48,845 bases of DNA from DASPFV01 sp035620975 (GTDB lineage Bacteria; Acidobacteriota; Vicinamibacteria; Vicinamibacterales; 2-12-FULL-66-21), in the NCBI GenBank assembly GCA_035620975.1, contig DASPFV010000173.1, positions 1 through 48,845 on the forward strand, written 5' to 3'. Shown piece by piece: positions 36,180-45,345 of the stretch (positions are counted from its first letter, which is position 1; each line of letters opens with the position of its first letter). The translations under genes and the position numbers were made by a program. The notes below the pieces were generated by a model. The model was not told where the DNA came from. It saw only the letters and a list, made by a program, of their open reading frames with translations, and ran no database searches.

Positions 36180-37093
36180 CCCCTCCGCGTCGCGTGGCCG
36201 TGCTCGTCGAGCTCGCCCGGCCGTTCACGCTCGTCGCCCCGGCTTTGGGCTTCGCGTCGGGAGCCGTCACGGCGGCGGGCGCCTACCCGCCCGAGCCCTG
36301 GAGCGCCGCGCTTGTCGTGTATCCCGCGATCGGATCGGTGATGGCCGTCGTGCTCAACGCGGGCAACAACGCGCTCAACCAGATCTACGACCTCGAAATC
36401 GATCGCATCAACAAGCCCAGGCGGCCGCTGCCCAGCGGGCGACTGACGCTGCGCGAGGCGTGGATCTTCACGATGACCGCGTACGCCGCCGCGTGGGTGC
36501 TTGCCTGGATGGTCGCCCCCGGCGCCCGGCACGACTGCTTCTGGCTGGTCGTCGCCGCAACCGTTGCCACGATCGTCTACTCGTGCCCGCCGCTCCGTAC
36601 GAAGCAGCGCGGTATCTGGGCGAACGTGACGATCGCGATCCCGCGCGGCGTCCTCCTGAAGGTGGCCGGGTGGTCGGCGGTGAAGAGCATGGCAGGGGTC
36701 GAACCCTGGTTCATCGGCGCCATTTTCGGGCTCTTCCTGCTCGGCGCCTCGACCACCAAGGATTTCGCCGACATGGAGGGAGACGCGCGCGGAGGCTGCC
36801 GCACGCTGCCCATCGTCTACGGCGTCCGGCGCGCAGCGTGGATGATTTCGCCGTCTTTCGTGCTTCCTTTTCTGCTCATCTCGGCGGGAGCCTTCTCGGG
36901 AATCCTTACCGGAAATTTCTTCCTCCTGCAGGTGCTCGCAGCCGCGATGACGCTCTACGGCTTCTACGTCTGCTACCTGATGCTGCGGCGTCCGGAAGAT
37001 CTCGCCGTCGAGGAGAACCACGTGTCGTGGGCGCACATGTACAGAATGATGTTCGTCGCTCAGATCGGATTCGCCCTCGCCTACCTGTTCTGA
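36176..37093 (+). CDS. UbiA-family prenyltransferase
   Basis: A 305-residue integral membrane enzyme with about eight or nine helices. UbiA enzymes transfer a prenyl group from a diphosphate to an aromatic, chlorin or glycerol-type acceptor. Both Asp-rich motifs are present: NQIYDLEIDRINKPRRPLPS near 62-81 and DFADMEGD near 196-203. The first motif, with N-x-P-x-RP-x-PSG, is closer to the chlorophyll synthase / digeranylgeranylglyceryl phosphate synthase branch than to MenA or UbiA proper. The acceptor is unknown. Overlap with the prenol-kinase fusion gene suggests that salvage and prenyl transfer form one short pathway. It is the last gene of the accD run. Confidence 0.9.
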   Translation: MTPPRRVAVLVELARPFTLVAPALGFASGAVTAAGAYPPEPWSAALVVYPAIGSVMAVVLNAGNNALNQIYDLEIDRINKPRRPLPSGRLTLREAWIFTMTAYAAAWVLAWMVAPGARHDCFWLVVAATVATIVYSCPPLRTKQRGIWANVTIAIPRGVLLKVAGWSAVKSMAGVEPWFIGAIFGLFLLGASTTKDFADMEGDARGGCRTLPIVYGVRRAAWMISPSFVLPFLLISAGAFSGILTGNFFLLQVLAAAMTLYGFYVCYLMLRRPEDLAVEENHVSWAHMYRMMFVAQIGFALAYLF

Positions 37094-37150
37094 CCCCGGG
37101 GCTCCGCCCCGCCCGGCTCAACGGGGCGTGACACAAGGAGGCGTGAGGGC

Positions 37151-37180
37151 TTGACCCTTCCTTCCAGGACACGGCATACT
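37151..37180 (+). promoter_or_regulatory. Promoter of the radical SAM gene
   Basis: TTGACC (37151-37156), 18 bases, CATACT (37175-37180). Start near 37187, leaving a leader of about 20 nt with a purine-rich GAAAGAAAAG before the ATG. Confidence 0.65.
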
Positions 37181-37206
37181 GGCGCCGTGAGGCGAAAGAA
37201 AAGCGA

Positions 37207-38274
37207 ATGACCAACCCGCCGCGTCACCCGGTGCTGTTCGAACTTCCTCCGCGACCGCCAACCACGCGGACGATAGCTCTGAGGGTCCGGCAGGAAGGGG
37301 AAGCGGCGGCCCTCGACGAAGCGCAACGGCGCGCGGATGCCGCGCGATACCAGGAAGTCACCTGTCGCTCGGCCCTCAACCGCGTCGAGGGCATGCCCTT
37401 CAACTGGACGCTGAATCCGTACCGCGGCTGCACTCACGCCTGTCACTACTGCTTCGCCCGGCGCTACCAGACGCAGTTCGACCTCGATCCCGACGATCAC
37501 TTCTCGTCGATCATCTTCGTGAAAACTAACTTCGCCGATGTGCTCGCGCGGGAGCTGGACCGGCCCTCGTGGACTCGCGAACTCGTCGCGCTCGGCACCG
37601 CGACTGATCCGTACCAGCCGATCGAAGGCCATTACAAGCTGACGCGGCGTTCGATCCAGGCTTTGCTCGCGGCAAGGACGCCAGTCGGCCTCGTCACCAA
37701 GGGACCGATGGTCGTCCGCGATGCGGAACTCCTGTCCGAGCTGGGTCGCCGCGCCGGCTGCACCGTGTACGTGAGCGTGCCGACTGTCGACGAGGACGCC
37801 TGGGCGGCGCTCGAGCCCGGGACCGCGCACCCGCTCAAGCGACTGCGCGCCGTGCGCGAGCTGCGGAAGGCGGGTGTGAACGCGGGCGTCCTGATGGCAC
37901 CCGTGGTGCCCGGCTTCACGACGCAGCCGGCGAAGCTCGAGGCCACCGTCAGGGCCATCGCCGACCACGGCGCCGCGTTCATGGGGGCGAATCTGCTCTA
38001 TCTGAAAGGGGGAACGAGAGACCACTTCCTGGGCTTCCTCCGCCGGGATTTCCCCCACCTGGTCGAGGGCTACGGTCGCCTGTACGCGGGGGCCTACGCG
38101 CCGCCTCGATACGTGAGCGCGGTGCGCTCGCTCATCGGCGAGCTGCAGGCGAGATACGACGTGCAGCGGCGCGCGTCGAAGATCCCGGCGCAGGCAGCCG
38201 GCCCCGAGGGGGGACCGTCCGGCTCCGTCCAGTCGACGTTCGAGTGGACGACGGAGCCCGGGCCCGGGAGCTGA
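37207..38274 (+). CDS. Radical SAM protein, SplB-like / Rv2578c family
   Basis: A 355-residue radical SAM enzyme. The 4Fe-4S motif CTHACHYC (CxxxCxxC) lies near 76-83, preceded by LNPYRGC, which is typical of the spore-photoproduct-lyase-like and Rv2578c/PA0069 groups. Further landmarks are GTATDPYQPIEG and VTKGPMVVRD. No spore genes are expected in this organism, so DNA photoproduct repair is not implied. Members of this subgroup are widespread and unassigned. It is monocistronic with its own promoter and converges on the HD-GYP/GGDEF gene. The Pro/Gly-rich C-terminal tail (about 320-355) is probably disordered. Confidence 0.9.
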   Translation: MTNPPRHPVLFELPPRPPTTRTIALRVRQEGEAAALDEAQRRADAARYQEVTCRSALNRVEGMPFNWTLNPYRGCTHACHYCFARRYQTQFDLDPDDHFSSIIFVKTNFADVLARELDRPSWTRELVALGTATDPYQPIEGHYKLTRRSIQALLAARTPVGLVTKGPMVVRDAELLSELGRRAGCTVYVSVPTVDEDAWAALEPGTAHPLKRLRAVRELRKAGVNAGVLMAPVVPGFTTQPAKLEATVRAIADHGAAFMGANLLYLKGGTRDHFLGFLRRDFPHLVEGYGRLYAGAYAPPRYVSAVRSLIGELQARYDVQRRASKIPAQAAGPEGGPSGSVQSTFEWTTEPGPGS

Positions 38275-38323
38275 TGCGGGCCGCGGGCCGTTCGAGGCCG
38301 AGGCCCGCTTCGCCGGAGGCGCT

Positions 38324-40726
38324 TCAAACGGCGAGTCTTCGGGGAACCGCGGACGGAGGAGGAGCCTGCACGCCGCTCGTCTTACGCCCGGCCTTGTCGC
38401 GGTACATGCGTCGATCCGCCCGTGCCAGCAGCCGCTCGTACGTCTCGCCATCCTGAGGGAACGCGCTGGCACCCGCGCTCACGCCGATCGGAACGACGCG
38501 GCCGTCGCCGACCGTGAACTGGATCGCGTCGACGGCCTGCTGGAGGCGCACGCACCGATCCTCGGCTTCCGCCCGGCCGCAGGAGGGCAGCAGCACCACG
38601 AACTCGTCGCCGCCATACCGAATGCACGTGTCGTGCGGCCGGCTCGTCCTCTGCAGCACGCGGGCGACTTCCTGCAGCGCGCGATCCCCTGCAAGATGAC
38701 CGTGCTCGTCGTTGATCGTCTTGAAATCGTCCAGATCGAGGAGGATCACCGAGAATTCGGCGCCCGAGCGCCGGGCCCGTGACAGCTCGCGGGAGACCTG
38801 GAACTGCAGCGCGCGCGGGTTGGCGAGCCCGGTCAGGGGATCCCGGAACGCCTGCTCCTGCGCGTGCTCGAAGACGAGCGCGTTGTGAACGACGGCCGCC
38901 GCCTGCTGGGAAATCTCGTCGAGGACCCTGAGATGGTCGTCGGTGTAGCAGCCGGGATCGGGATGGAAGACCTCGATGATCGCCACCACCTGGCCGTCCA
39001 CGATCATCGGGCAGACCAGCGCGGACTCGAGTCCCGAGTCCACCTCGATCCCCGCGGCGGAGAACTCCGCGCTCGGCAGCCCGTTCACGAGGGGATGCCC
39101 GTGCCGGGCGACCCAGCCGCTCAGACCCACGCCTTCCTGGGTGGTCGCGCTCTCCAGCCGTTCCGCGTGGAGCCCCGTCGCGAACCGGCAGCGGAGGTAG
39201 CCCCTCCCGCTCCGCACGAACACGGCGCACGACGCGAAGGGCACCAGCGTGCTCAGCTTCGAGGTCACGAGCGCCATCGTCTCGGCCAGGCTCATGCTGC
39301 GCCCCATCCCCTGCGCGATCTCGTACAGCGTGTGGCTCTCGCGCTGCGCGGAGGCGATCGCCGCGAAGGCTCCGCCCGTTCCGTCCGGGCGCTCCGCCTG
39401 CCCCTGGGGGTTCCGGACCGAGGTCCCGGATCGGAAGACACTGCCCTCGGGCGCGATCAGGTACGGGAGGAGCTCGATGAAGTGCGCCACGACCGCGGGA
39501 TCGAATGCCTTGCCGGCTTCCTGCCGGATCATCTCCACGGCGAGTTCGGGCGGCGCGGCGCGGCGGTACGGCCGATCCGAGGTCAGCGCGTCGAAGCAGT
39601 CGACCACGGCCAGGATGCGCGCCCCTATCGGAATCTCCTCGCCCCGGAGACCGGAGGGATAGCCCGTGCCGTCCCAGCGCTCGTGATGCGAGCGGATGAG
39701 CGGTGCGACCGGACACGGAAACGGCACCGCGCTGACGATCTCGGCGCCGACCTGGGAGTGGATCTGCATCTTCGTCCGCTCGTTCCGCGTGAGCGGACCG
39801 GGTTTCGAGAGGATGTGCTCGGGAACGGCCAGCTTGCCGATGTCGTGGAGCAGCGCTGCGATCTCGACGGCCTGCACGTCCGTCTCGGGCAGCCGCAGCC
39901 GCGCGGCCAGCATGGAGGCGTAGAGCTGCACGCGCTCGACGTGGGAGCTGCCATCGTGGTCCTTGGCCTGAATCGCGCGGGCGAGCACCTCGGTGCTCTC
40001 CCGGTGGAGCTGCGCCCACTCGGCGGCCCTGCGCCGCTCGTCCGCTATCCGACCCAGATACAGCCTGTAGGTAGGATACGTCAGGCAGAGCGGGGCGAAT
40101 GCGAGCGTGGTGGCCAGATGGCCGGCTTCGTGCGATACCTCGAGCGCGATCGCCGCGGCGATGGCTCCCACGACATAGCTGGTGATGCTCCAGAGGAAGT
40201 TGTCACGCCAGAGCGGAACGATGCTGCGCCGGCTGGCCAGCGCGAAAGCCGTGGCCACCGCCAGCGAATTGACGAAGAAGTACGTGAGCGCGGCCCCGAT
40301 CAGGGGTCGCAGCGGAGGAGCCGCTCCTGGAACGCCCCCGAGCCAGCTGTACGCGGCGCCCGCGGCGGCGACGGTCAGCGCCAGCGCCGCCATGCTGAAC
40401 AGCGTCTTGTATGCCGGGTTCCGCTGGTTCATCCGCACGGTGCACTGGAACCAGGCACTCGCGGCCGCGATCAGCACGGTCGGGGCGGGGCCGAGCAGCA
40501 GCAGCGCGGTGAAGTCCACCGCGTACGACAACGAGATGCAGGAGCTGCCGACCCCAAGCGGCAGATCGACTTTCAAGACGGAACTGACGATTGAGAGCGC
40601 GAGCAGCGTGGCGAACATCTGAGGTCGGGGGAACTCGACCTGGGCCGCGGCTGCCGCGACCGCCGCGATACCGAGCACGATGACCACGCCGACATACAAC
40701 CGGGCGACAACAGGAAGGCGCATCAT
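38324..40726 (-). CDS. Membrane c-di-GMP enzyme with HD-GYP, GAF and GGDEF domains
   Basis: An 800-residue inner-membrane protein with both opposing c-di-GMP activities. About seven membrane helices occupy 1-225. An HD-GYP phosphodiesterase follows (about 240-430), with HDIGK and HHERWDGTGYP complete, so it should hydrolyse c-di-GMP. A GAF sensor domain covers about 450-615. The C-terminal GGDEF domain (about 630-785) has the exact YGGDEF and, five residues before it, the RPHD inhibitory site. It should make c-di-GMP with product inhibition. I chose the ATG at 40726, because GGAGG stands seven bases before it; a GTG at 40744 is the alternative. The stimulus is unknown. It is probably monocistronic. 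Confidence 0.93.
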   Translation of the reverse strand: MMRLPVVARLYVGVVIVLGIAAVAAAAAQVEFPRPQMFATLLALSIVSSVLKVDLPLGVGSSCISLSYAVDFTALLLLGPAPTVLIAAASAWFQCTVRMNQRNPAYKTLFSMAALALTVAAAGAAYSWLGGVPGAAPPLRPLIGAALTYFFVNSLAVATAFALASRRSIVPLWRDNFLWSITSYVVGAIAAAIALEVSHEAGHLATTLAFAPLCLTYPTYRLYLGRIADERRRAAEWAQLHRESTEVLARAIQAKDHDGSSHVERVQLYASMLAARLRLPETDVQAVEIAALLHDIGKLAVPEHILSKPGPLTRNERTKMQIHSQVGAEIVSAVPFPCPVAPLIRSHHERWDGTGYPSGLRGEEIPIGARILAVVDCFDALTSDRPYRRAAPPELAVEMIRQEAGKAFDPAVVAHFIELLPYLIAPEGSVFRSGTSVRNPQGQAERPDGTGGAFAAIASAQRESHTLYEIAQGMGRSMSLAETMALVTSKLSTLVPFASCAVFVRSGRGYLRCRFATGLHAERLESATTQEGVGLSGWVARHGHPLVNGLPSAEFSAAGIEVDSGLESALVCPMIVDGQVVAIIEVFHPDPGCYTDDHLRVLDEISQQAAAVVHNALVFEHAQEQAFRDPLTGLANPRALQFQVSRELSRARRSGAEFSVILLDLDDFKTINDEHGHLAGDRALQEVARVLQRTSRPHDTCIRYGGDEFVVLLPSCGRAEAEDRCVRLQQAVDAIQFTVGDGRVVPIGVSAGASAFPQDGETYERLLARADRRMYRDKAGRKTSGVQAPPPSAVPRRLAV

Positions 40727-40766
40727 CCCAACACCTCCGCGCACGCTCAGAGCGGGAGAAGACGGT

Positions 40767-42533
40767 TCACTTCGAATCAGGCGACGTCAGGACGAACGCC
40801 GTGGACGAGGCAGGGCCGGAAAGCGTGCCCCACACCGTGGAGGCAGGGTCCTGCGACGCCATCCCCCACGTCGTGGACGTGCCGTCGTAGGCGCCGATGA
40901 GGGCATTGCCCCAGACGATGTTGCTGCCCCAGACGATGTTGTTCCCCCAGACGATGTTGTTGCCCCACACGATGTTGTTGCCCCAGACGATGTTCTGGGC
41001 CCAGGCAGGCTCGTTGGTGTAGACGGCGGTTCCGGCTCCGGCCTGGCCGCCCCAGATGACGCTGCCGGACCAGGGCAGGGTCTCGCCCTCGAGGATCGTC
41101 CACGTGTTCACGCCGCTCGTGAGCCACCATGAGGCGACCGGGCGTGCGGTATCGAGGCGGGCCGCCAGTTCCACCGCGCCAGGTGGGTTGACCACGCCAG
41201 CCCCCTGCGTCAGGTGGTCGTACTCGGCCCCCTGGTCGTCGCGCACGGACAGGGCGGTGTACTCGAGGACGGCCTTGATCGCGTTCGGTGTGAGCGACGG
41301 ACCCGCCGGAAATGCGGTCCGGTGCGCCTCGAGGATCAGGGCCACCGTGCCCGCGACCACGCCGGCGGCCATGCTGGTGCCGCCCAGGCGCAGGTACGCG
41401 TCGCCGACCCTCGCCCCGGGATTGTTCGCGTAGAGCGCGCTGTTCGGGGCGGCTGCGGCCACGAGGCCGTGCCCGGGGGCGACGACGTCCGGCTTGGCGC
41501 GGCCGTCGTACCACGACGGTCCACGCGAGCTGTACGGCGCGACACGGTCGTCACTCCGGATCAGGCTGTCAAACGTCCGGACGGCGCCGACGGTGATGAC
41601 GGAAGGGGCATTCGCTGGAGAGACGATGCCGGCATATCCCGGGGCTCCGGTCTCCAGCGACTGCCCCTGATTGCCGGCGGCGGCAACGACGACAATGCCC
41701 GCGCGCACCGCAGCCTCCACGGCCTGAACGAGAGGATCGGTTCCGGCCGGTTCGAAGATCGGATGGCCGAGCGAGAGATTGATGATGTCGACCCCGAGCT
41801 TCGCTTTGTGCTTGGTCACATACTCGACCGCGCTGATCACGTCGCTGGTCGTTCCTCGACCCGCCCCGTCCAGGACCTTCAGCACGATGAGCCGGGCGCG
41901 GGGCGCGACGCCGCGGAACTCCCCCTGCGAGGCGTTGCCGTTTCCGCCTATGAGCCCCGCAACGTGGGTTCCATGGCCGTAAGCATCATTCGGCACTCCG
42001 GGATTCCCGGACCGGGTGAAATCGTAGAAGGCGGCGATCCGCTCGTCGAATTCCGGCCCGGTCTCGAGCCCCGAATCGATGACAGCGATGCCAACCCGAT
42101 GCCCGGTCGCGGCCTGCTGCGTCAGACCGAGCGTTCCGCGGAGCGTGTACCCGGTTGACGAGGTCTGGAGGGCCGTCACTTCGGCATCCAGCGAGATCGA
42201 GCGGATCGCCGCTAGCTGCGCGAGCGTCTCCAGCTGGTGGAGGCGCACCGTTGCGGTCAACCCGCTGATGCCGTCGTGAAACCGCGCAATCTGCCCGCCC
42301 CCGTGCCGCAGCAGCTCGGCGACGGCCGGCAGCGCCTCCGGATCGGTCCGGACGATCACTCGCTGCCAGCCCGAGGTGCCCTGGAGCACCCTGGCGGACA
42401 GCGCGGCATCGAGCTTCGGGCGAACCGCACTCTCGCTCCTCTGGGCCGCCACCGGCGGAACCAGCGTCGCGAAGCTCGAGCACAGAAGGCACGCGAGAAC
42501 GTAGACGAAGTACCGAGGGACGCGGGGGAGCAT
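40767..42533 (-). CDS. Secreted subtilisin-like (S8) serine protease with NIVWG repeats
   Basis: A 588-residue exported protease. It has a signal peptide (about 1-31, ending VAAQ) and an I9-type propeptide region (about 40-125). The S8 catalytic domain has Asp153 (AVIDSG), His187 (HGTHVAG), Asn288 and Ser387 (GGTSMAAG), so it should be active. The C-terminal 130 residues carry five tandem NIVWG units at six-residue spacing (about 514-542) and further VIWG, TTWG and TVWG copies. The repeats may form a beta-strand stack for surface attachment or folding. The ATG at 42533 fits the signal peptide; a GTG at 42557 is possible. No ribosome site is clear. No neighbour explains its substrate. Confidence 0.93.
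   Translation of the reverse strand: MLPRVPRYFVYVLACLLCSSFATLVPPVAAQRSESAVRPKLDAALSARVLQGTSGWQRVIVRTDPEALPAVAELLRHGGGQIARFHDGISGLTATVRLHQLETLAQLAAIRSISLDAEVTALQTSSTGYTLRGTLGLTQQAATGHRVGIAVIDSGLETGPEFDERIAAFYDFTRSGNPGVPNDAYGHGTHVAGLIGGNGNASQGEFRGVAPRARLIVLKVLDGAGRGTTSDVISAVEYVTKHKAKLGVDIINLSLGHPIFEPAGTDPLVQAVEAAVRAGIVVVAAAGNQGQSLETGAPGYAGIVSPANAPSVITVGAVRTFDSLIRSDDRVAPYSSRGPSWYDGRAKPDVVAPGHGLVAAAAPNSALYANNPGARVGDAYLRLGGTSMAAGVVAGTVALILEAHRTAFPAGPSLTPNAIKAVLEYTALSVRDDQGAEYDHLTQGAGVVNPPGAVELAARLDTARPVASWWLTSGVNTWTILEGETLPWSGSVIWGGQAGAGTAVYTNEPAWAQNIVWGNNIVWGNNIVWGNNIVWGSNIVWGNALIGAYDGTSTTWGMASQDPASTVWGTLSGPASSTAFVLTSPDSK
40908..40994 (-). repeat. 18-bp tandem repeats coding NNIVWG
   Basis: Five in-frame copies of an 18-bp unit, nearly identical at the DNA level (CCCCAGACGATGTTG core on the plus strand). 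DNA-level similarity beyond what the peptide needs suggests recent expansion by slippage or recombination. Confidence 0.9.
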
Positions 42534-42829
42534 GCCGCAGCACGAGGCAATTGGCACGCCGAAGCACGTCCATGCGCGGAAATACCAGAGCTGCGGGCCT
42601 AACGTTTATGTCAGACAGGTACTTAAATTGGTGCCTCGATCAGCGTTTCGCGCATGAAACGCAGCCGCATGGGGTCCAGAGGCTCTCATTCTGGAGCACA
42701 CGGTGACGATTCTGTTGCTGAGTTGGCGGGCTCGGGACTGGGGCTCCGGGTTCGACTCCCATCCCCCTTCCCATTTCCAACTGGATGCGTCAGCAGCTTC
42801 CCATTCAGCAGGCGTCAGCCTCCTCTGGT
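42534..42829. other. 296-bp intergenic region with a tRNA-like fragment
   Basis: Between the S8 protease gene and the clpA-like gene. It contains GGGTTCGACTCCC, like a tRNA T-arm, and AGTTGGCGGGCTC, like a D-arm, only about 12 bases apart (42721-42760). I could not fold an acceptor or anticodon stem, so I do not call a tRNA. It may be a decayed tRNA copy or chance. No other feature is seen. Confidence 0.35.
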
Positions 42830-45121
42830 TCAGGCCGTGGCCGCGAGCCTCGAAAGCTGGCCGTGCGCGCGCCGGACCTCTACTTCCAGCTGACCTTCCC
42901 GGACGTCCGCGCTGAAGATCTCCCCTTCCGTCCAGCGCTGGCTGATGGGGACCTTCAGGCGCTGCTCGATCGTGCGCTTCAGGAAGCGCGCCCCGTAGGC
43001 GAGGCTGTAGCCGTCCTGCACGAGCCGCTCCAGCGCCTCGGCGCTGACCGTCAGCGCGCGGCCACTGCGCGCGAGCGAGCGCTGCATCCTGGCAATCTGC
43101 TGGAGGGCGATCTGCCGCACCTCGTCCTTCGTCAGCGGCTGGAAGATCACGACCTCGTCGATCCGGTTCCGGAACTCCGGGGTGAATCGGCGCTCGACTT
43201 CCCGCAGCACGTCCCCCTGGACCTGCTCGATGCCCACCTGCTTCGAGAAGAACCCGAGGGGGTTCGTCAGCCTCCGGAAGCACTCCGAGCCGATATTCGA
43301 CGTCATGATGACGATCGCGTCGCTCAGGTAGACACGCTTGCCGCGTCCGTCGGTGATCCATCCCTCGTCGAACGCCTGGAGGAACAGGTTCAGCATCGAC
43401 GGGCTGGCCTTCTCGACCTCGTCGAGCAGCACGACCGAGTAGGGGTTGTCCTTCAGCTGGTTGGTGAGCACGCCTCCGCGCTCGGAGCCGACGATGCCGC
43501 GAGGCATGCCGATCAGCTTGTCGACGGCCACTGCGCCGTCCTGATACTCGGACATGTCCACGCGGATCATCTTGGACTCGTCGCCGAAGAGGAACTCGGC
43601 GACCGACTTGGCGAGCTCGGTCTTTCCGACACCCGTCGGTCCGAGGAAGAGGAGCACGCCATCGGGACGGTCGAAGCCGTCCTTGAGCGGGCCCTTGTTG
43701 AGGACCAGCCGGCGGGCCACCGAGCCGATGGCCTCCCTCTGGCCGACGACGCGGTCTCCCAGGCGCGTTTCGATGTCGCGGAACCGGTCCGTGACCTCGC
43801 GGAACACCATGTCCTCGGGAATCCGGGCCACCTTGGAGATGACGCTCACCACGTCAGCCCCGGTCACCTCCCAGCGCCGCCCGATTTCGGCCTTCACCGA
43901 GGCGGTATCCAGCCATCCGATCACCTTGTCGGGCAGCTGCAGGTGCCGCATGTAGCGTGGCGACATGTCCAGGGCCGTTTCGATCGCCTCGTCCATGATA
44001 CGGACCGAGTAGTTGCGCTCCAGTCGCGGCCGGAGGTTGTACAGAATGTGCTTCGTCTGCTCGAGGCTCGGCTCCGACACGTGCACGGTCCGGAACCTGC
44101 GGGCGAGCGCCTCGTCCTCCTGCACGAACTGTTTGTACTCGCTGAGCGTCGTGGCGCCGATGATCCGCACCTCGCCGCGGGCCAGGACCGACTTGAACAC
44201 GTTCGCGGCGTCCGAGGGCGCACCAAGCGCGGAGCCCGCACCGATCATCGTGTGCACCTCGTCGATGAACAGGATCAGGGTCTGCCGCTCCTTGATCTCG
44301 CGGATCACGTTCTGGATTCGGTCCTCGAACATGCCACGCAGCATCGTCCCCGCGACCATCGTGTTCATCTGCAGGTTGACGATCTGGCAGTCACGCAGCC
44401 GGACGGGCACCGACTCGGGCTCGAACTCGAGGCGCCGGGCCAGGCCTTCGGCAATCGCGGTCTTGCCGACGCCCGGTTCGCCGAGCAGGAGCACCGAATT
44501 GGCCCGCTCGCGGTGGCAGAGGATCTCGAGCACCTGGTCCATCTCGGCATCGCGGCCGAAGACCGGCGGCACCTTGTCCTGGCGGGCGAGCTGGTTCAGG
44601 TTCGTGGCGAAGTGCTTGAGAAACGGCGGGAGCTCGAACCTTTTCTTGAGTCGCTCCTCCCGCATCTCGTAGTCACGCATGCGGGTGTTCAGCCGGGTCA
44701 CCAGCGCTTCGGGCTCGATCCCGTGCCGCCGGATGATCGAGACGGGGATTCCCTGGGTCTCCTCGAAAATGGCCGAGAAGAGGTCGGTGGCCTCGATGGC
44801 GTTCCGCCCCGACCGGCTCGCGTGCAGAAGGGCGAGCTTGAAGAGCAGCTTGGTCGAGGGGGCGACGCGCAGGTCGCGTCCCGGCGCGGCCGGCAGCATT
44901 CTCAGGTGCTCCTCGAGCGCCTGGAGGATCTCATGCGGGTTCAGGCTGAGGTCATGCATGACCTGCCCGAAGAGATCCCACTCCACCTGGGCGAACGCCA
45001 GGCAGACATGCTCGTTCGTCAGCAGGGCGTGGTCGCGGCGACGCGCCTCTTCCAGCGCGCGATCGACCACGCGCTCGGCCGACTCAGCAAGCCTGTTCTG
45101 CGGGATGTCGAAGTCCTCCAC
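42830..45121 (-). CDS. clpA: ClpA-like AAA+ unfoldase
   Basis: A 763-residue double-ring AAA+ chaperone that feeds proteins to ClpP. The N-domain (about 1-145) has two Clp_N repeats. The first ATPase has GEPGVGKT (near 218) and LFIDEVHT. The second has GPTGVGKT (near 500), VVLLDEVEKA and a C-terminal sensor-2 region. The long coiled-coil middle domain of ClpB is absent, which favours ClpA. A possible ClpP-docking tripeptide LGF occurs in NPLGFFSK near the usual IGL loop. No clpS lies nearby. The GTG start has GGAGG four bases upstream. With lon and htpX it forms a proteostasis cluster by position, but each seems separately transcribed. Confidence 0.93.
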   Translation of the reverse strand: MEDFDIPQNRLAESAERVVDRALEEARRRDHALLTNEHVCLAFAQVEWDLFGQVMHDLSLNPHEILQALEEHLRMLPAAPGRDLRVAPSTKLLFKLALLHASRSGRNAIEATDLFSAIFEETQGIPVSIIRRHGIEPEALVTRLNTRMRDYEMREERLKKRFELPPFLKHFATNLNQLARQDKVPPVFGRDAEMDQVLEILCHRERANSVLLLGEPGVGKTAIAEGLARRLEFEPESVPVRLRDCQIVNLQMNTMVAGTMLRGMFEDRIQNVIREIKERQTLILFIDEVHTMIGAGSALGAPSDAANVFKSVLARGEVRIIGATTLSEYKQFVQEDEALARRFRTVHVSEPSLEQTKHILYNLRPRLERNYSVRIMDEAIETALDMSPRYMRHLQLPDKVIGWLDTASVKAEIGRRWEVTGADVVSVISKVARIPEDMVFREVTDRFRDIETRLGDRVVGQREAIGSVARRLVLNKGPLKDGFDRPDGVLLFLGPTGVGKTELAKSVAEFLFGDESKMIRVDMSEYQDGAVAVDKLIGMPRGIVGSERGGVLTNQLKDNPYSVVLLDEVEKASPSMLNLFLQAFDEGWITDGRGKRVYLSDAIVIMTSNIGSECFRRLTNPLGFFSKQVGIEQVQGDVLREVERRFTPEFRNRIDEVVIFQPLTKDEVRQIALQQIARMQRSLARSGRALTVSAEALERLVQDGYSLAYGARFLKRTIEQRLKVPISQRWTEGEIFSADVREGQLEVEVRRAHGQLSRLAATA

Positions 45122-45345
45122 GGCGCCTCCAGCAACGATGCGTCCCGGGGCCCTGTCGCGCCCGGGCGGCTGACCCTGGATTCAGCAAAACCGGGGCCAC
45201 CGTCGGCGGCACGTGAAAACCGGGGATCCGGTTCGAAGTCGCGCGAAAAGACGGGCGGGCGGGAACAAGCCGGGCCGCGCCGTCCGCCGGGACGGCCCCG
45301 GCGGGGGACGGCATTTCCAACTTGTGGCGGTCGTGCGAGTGCTAT

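Noticed and set aside
37105..37128. Terminator after ubiA (CGCCCCG/CGGGGCG)
   Set aside because: The stem is only 7 bp in GC-rich DNA and has no T-tract. It is possible but not supported.
37207..38274. Spore photoproduct lyase
   Set aside because: The cysteine motif and LNPYRGC are shared with SplB, but the rest fits the unassigned Rv2578c/PA0069 radical SAM group, and nothing else suggests sporulation.
38276..38308. Terminator between the radical SAM and HD-GYP/GGDEF genes (GCGGGCC/GGCCCGC)
   Set aside because: The short GC stem lacks a T-tract on either strand, so chance pairing is as likely.
42705..42773. tRNA-like sequence with GGGTTCGACTCCC and AGTTGGC
   Set aside because: The two motifs are too close together, the T-stem pairs at only three positions, and no matching 5' acceptor strand is found upstream. 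At best it is a decayed fragment.
45122..45345. Promoter or small gene between htpX and clpA
   Set aside because: The 224-bp gap is GC-rich with no convincing promoter, hairpin with T-tract, or coding frame.
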